From Natrinema gelatinilyticum (GTDB taxonomy: Archaea; Halobacteriota; Halobacteria; Halobacteriales; Natrialbaceae): 64,000 nucleotides of DNA. The stretch lies in contig NZ_CP100756.1 in assembly GCF_024266705.1 (NCBI RefSeq), positions 372,001-436,000 of the forward strand, read 5' to 3'. Below are positions 62,465 to 64,000 of the stretch, piece by piece. The notes beneath the pieces are model-generated. The model saw nothing but the letters and a program-made list of their open reading frames with translations, searched no databases and was not told the origin of the DNA. The stretch's first letter is position 1; each line of letters starts with the position of its first letter. The translations under genes were made by a program, and so were the position numbers.

Positions 62465-64000
62465 TCAGCCGCTAGCGCTAGCGCTGGTGGGATGGACCGT
62501 CGATGTCGGATCGACCCCCACCGAATCGGAAGCCTCGATCGTCGGTGCCGGCCGTGCGAGCGTGGCCGGCCGGATCCCGGTCGCGATGGACGAAGCAGGT
62601 TCCGATTCCCGATCACCCTCGGTCTGTTCGATGACGTAGTCCTGGCCGATCGTCGACGCCTGGAGGTTGTCGACGGGCGCGTGGTCTTCCGTCAGGATCG
62701 GAACGTCTCCGGTCGCTGGGTCATCCATGTAGCTGTCGACCTCGGCGTTCAGGTCGATTCCGAGGTCGCGGCGTTCGTTTCGCGCCGCGAGTTCGGCCTC
62801 GGTGAAGCTCGTTTCGTCCTTCGTCGCGACCACTTCGATGTTCTGAACCGAGTCCCAGCTCGATGTCCGGAAGCTGTACGTGGACTCGAAGGCTTCGTCG
62901 ATGGTCTTGTATTGTGCCCGGTAGAATTCGGACCCCGTGCCACTCGGCGCGGCGATAACGTTCGCGAGGAAGACGCCGTCCTCGGTCAGATGCGATTCGG
63001 CGAGTTCCATAAACCCGAGTTGGGTCAAGTGAACGGGCACCTGATCCTTCTGGTAGGCGTCGAGGACGATCAGGTCGTATTTCGTATCGGTATTCTGTAG
63101 GAACACTCGCCCGTCTTCCGTGTGGGCGGTCAGGTTGTCACCTTCCTCGAGTCGGAAGTACTCCTTTGCGGTCCGGGTCACCGCGGGATCGAGTTCGACG
63201 ACGTCCACGTCGACGTCGTACTTCCGCTCGAAGTCCTTCGGTCCGGTGTAGCCGCCCCCGCCGATGAACAGCACGTTCTCGACCTCCTCGTGGTCGTCGA
63301 CCATCAACATGGGGATGTGGAAGTACCGCGTGTATTCGAAGACGTGCCGGTCGGGATTATCGAGATCCATCGCGCTGTGCCGGGCACCGTCCAGATACAG
63401 CGTCCGGACGTCCCCGTCATCGATCACCTCGAGTTCCTGATAGGCCGTCTGCGTCTGGTAGACGACGTCGCCGCGATGATCGAACGTAACCGGGCCGACG
63501 CCGGCTGCAAGCACGAGCAAGAAGGCGATGGCGACGCTTGCGACCGCGGGACGCGGCGGCAGCGTGGGCAGCGTGAGCGCGAAGGCGGTGCCGACGAGGA
63601 CGAATCCGAACAGGATGCCGATCATCTCGATGCCGAGCGCCGGGACGAGGACGTACGTCGTCACGCCCGCACCGACGATGCTGCCGATGGTGCCGAGCGC
63701 GTAGACGTGGCCCGACGCTTCGCCGATCCCGTCTTTCTGGGAGAGTTCGGCCGAATAGGGGCTAATAAAGCCGAGCAGGTAGGTCGGCGGCCCGAAGAGG
63801 ATGAGCACGGCCGGCACTGACGCGTACCGGGTCGGCAGTGGGAGCATCGACGCGGAGAGCAACAACTGGTCGCTCCCGTAGACGACGATGGCGACGTATC
63901 CCGCCGTTCCGAGCAGAATCCAGGTCATTCGGCGGATCGACGCGGTTGCGGCCCGTTTGCCGCCCTGCCAGTAGCCCAGGCTCAACGCGGCGAGGAAGAC
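62465..64000 (-). CDS. spermidine synthase-like protein with membrane domain (cut by window end)
   Basis: The frame is open at the window edge, so the N-terminus is missing. About the first 150 visible residues hold several membrane helices (LYLLGFISPYSAEL-like and GTIGSIVGAGVTTYVLVP), followed by a Rossmann-type spermidine synthase domain: YQELEVIDDGDVRTLYLDG, VLFIGGGGYTGPKDFE (SAM motif), VDVVELDPAVTRTA and YDLIVLDAYQKDQVP. Membrane-fused spermidine synthase-like proteins are common in archaea and bacteria with unknown acceptor; true aminopropyl transfer is not certain. The C-terminus is a Ser/Ala/Pro/Thr-rich tail. Tail-to-tail with the regulator, 6 bases apart. Confidence 0.85.
   Translation of the reverse strand, partial: VFLAALSLGYWQGGKRAATASIRRMTWILLGTAGYVAIVVYGSDQLLLSASMLPLPTRYASVPAVLILFGPPTYLLGFISPYSAELSQKDGIGEASGHVYALGTIGSIVGAGVTTYVLVPALGIEMIGILFGFVLVGTAFALTLPTLPPRPAVASVAIAFLLVLAAGVGPVTFDHRGDVVYQTQTAYQELEVIDDGDVRTLYLDGARHSAMDLDNPDRHVFEYTRYFHIPMLMVDDHEEVENVLFIGGGGYTGPKDFERKYDVDVDVVELDPAVTRTAKEYFRLEEGDNLTAHTEDGRVFLQNTDTKYDLIVLDAYQKDQVPVHLTQLGFMELAESHLTEDGVFLANVIAAPSGTGSEFYRAQYKTIDEAFESTYSFRTSSWDSVQNIEVVATKDETSFTEAELAARNERRDLGIDLNAEVDSYMDDPATGDVPILTEDHAPVDNLQASTIGQDYVIEQTEGDRESEPASSIATGIRPATLARPAPTIEASDSVGVDPTSTVHPTSASASG

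Overview
The window looks like a haloarchaeal chromosome. Evidence: high GC with strong G/C third positions, very acidic proteins, TATA/BRE promoters that often lie 25-30 nt before the start codon (leaderless-type genes), and archaeal housekeeping genes (TFB, ribosomal protein L40e, Trm1, Pth2, CTP-dependent riboflavin kinase, Tsr3) mixed with haloarchaeal families (HalOD1, DUF5786, UPF0058, UPF0212, UPF0215). A Natrialbales member (Natrinema/Haloterrigena type) is my inference from overall resemblance. I saw no rRNA gene, intact tRNA gene or CRISPR array.

Layout. 1-8.6 kb: end of an MFS transporter, a TusA/DsrE sulfur-relay pair, a CBS protein, a glutaredoxin-thioredoxin reductase fusion, a DUF389 membrane protein, a TFB gene with a structured leader, and small zinc-ribbon and UPF proteins. 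8.7-11.4 kb: UPF0212, an OGG1-type 8-oxoguanine glycosylase and a hotdog thioesterase. 11.4-21.2 kb: one tightly overlapping minus-strand operon of nine genes for a surface glycan (four glycosyltransferases, a methyltransferase, three alkaline-phosphatase-superfamily enzymes and a flippase). 21.4-27.3 kb: riboflavin genes ribK-ribB, a decayed MutY-like glycosylase, branched-chain aminotransferase, DUF502 and another MFS transporter. 27.4-41 kb: a six-PAS histidine kinase, a SpoIIM-domain membrane protein, a rhodanese/metallo-beta-lactamase fusion, twin zinc-ribbon proteins, a large Rieske protein, Tsr3, L40e, a histidine-kinase remnant, family 4 uracil-DNA glycosylase, TrmO and HisH.

41-59 kb is the accessory part. 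It holds an IS630-type element inserted in an older repeat, two complete IS110-type elements in opposite orientation, an IS110 fragment, and at least three decayed TnpB (IS200/IS605-type) scars. Between them sit regulators (HalOD1 and a winged-helix partner), a SWIM-finger protein, Trm1, a BrkB-family membrane protein, dCTP deaminase, two small predicted secreted peptides, a 53-residue Cys/His-rich protein and an AT-richer asparagine-synthase-like gene. From 59.3 kb the chromosome returns to ordinary genes: HD hydrolase, Pth2, an EamA transporter, a FilR1-type regulator and a spermidine-synthase-like membrane protein that runs off the end.

The most interesting signal is in the two IS110 elements. 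Although their transposases are diverged, both carry just upstream of the start codon a leader bounded by a perfect 10-11 bp long-range inverted repeat, and both have a strong hairpin across the stop codon. The leaders are good candidates for IS110 bridge (seek) RNAs. Other points are a pair of small secreted peptides with their own promoter, an IS630 insertion exactly at a TA in the loop of a hairpin shared by two repeat copies, and several clear gene corpses: MutY-like, histidine kinase, zinc ribbon and TnpB.
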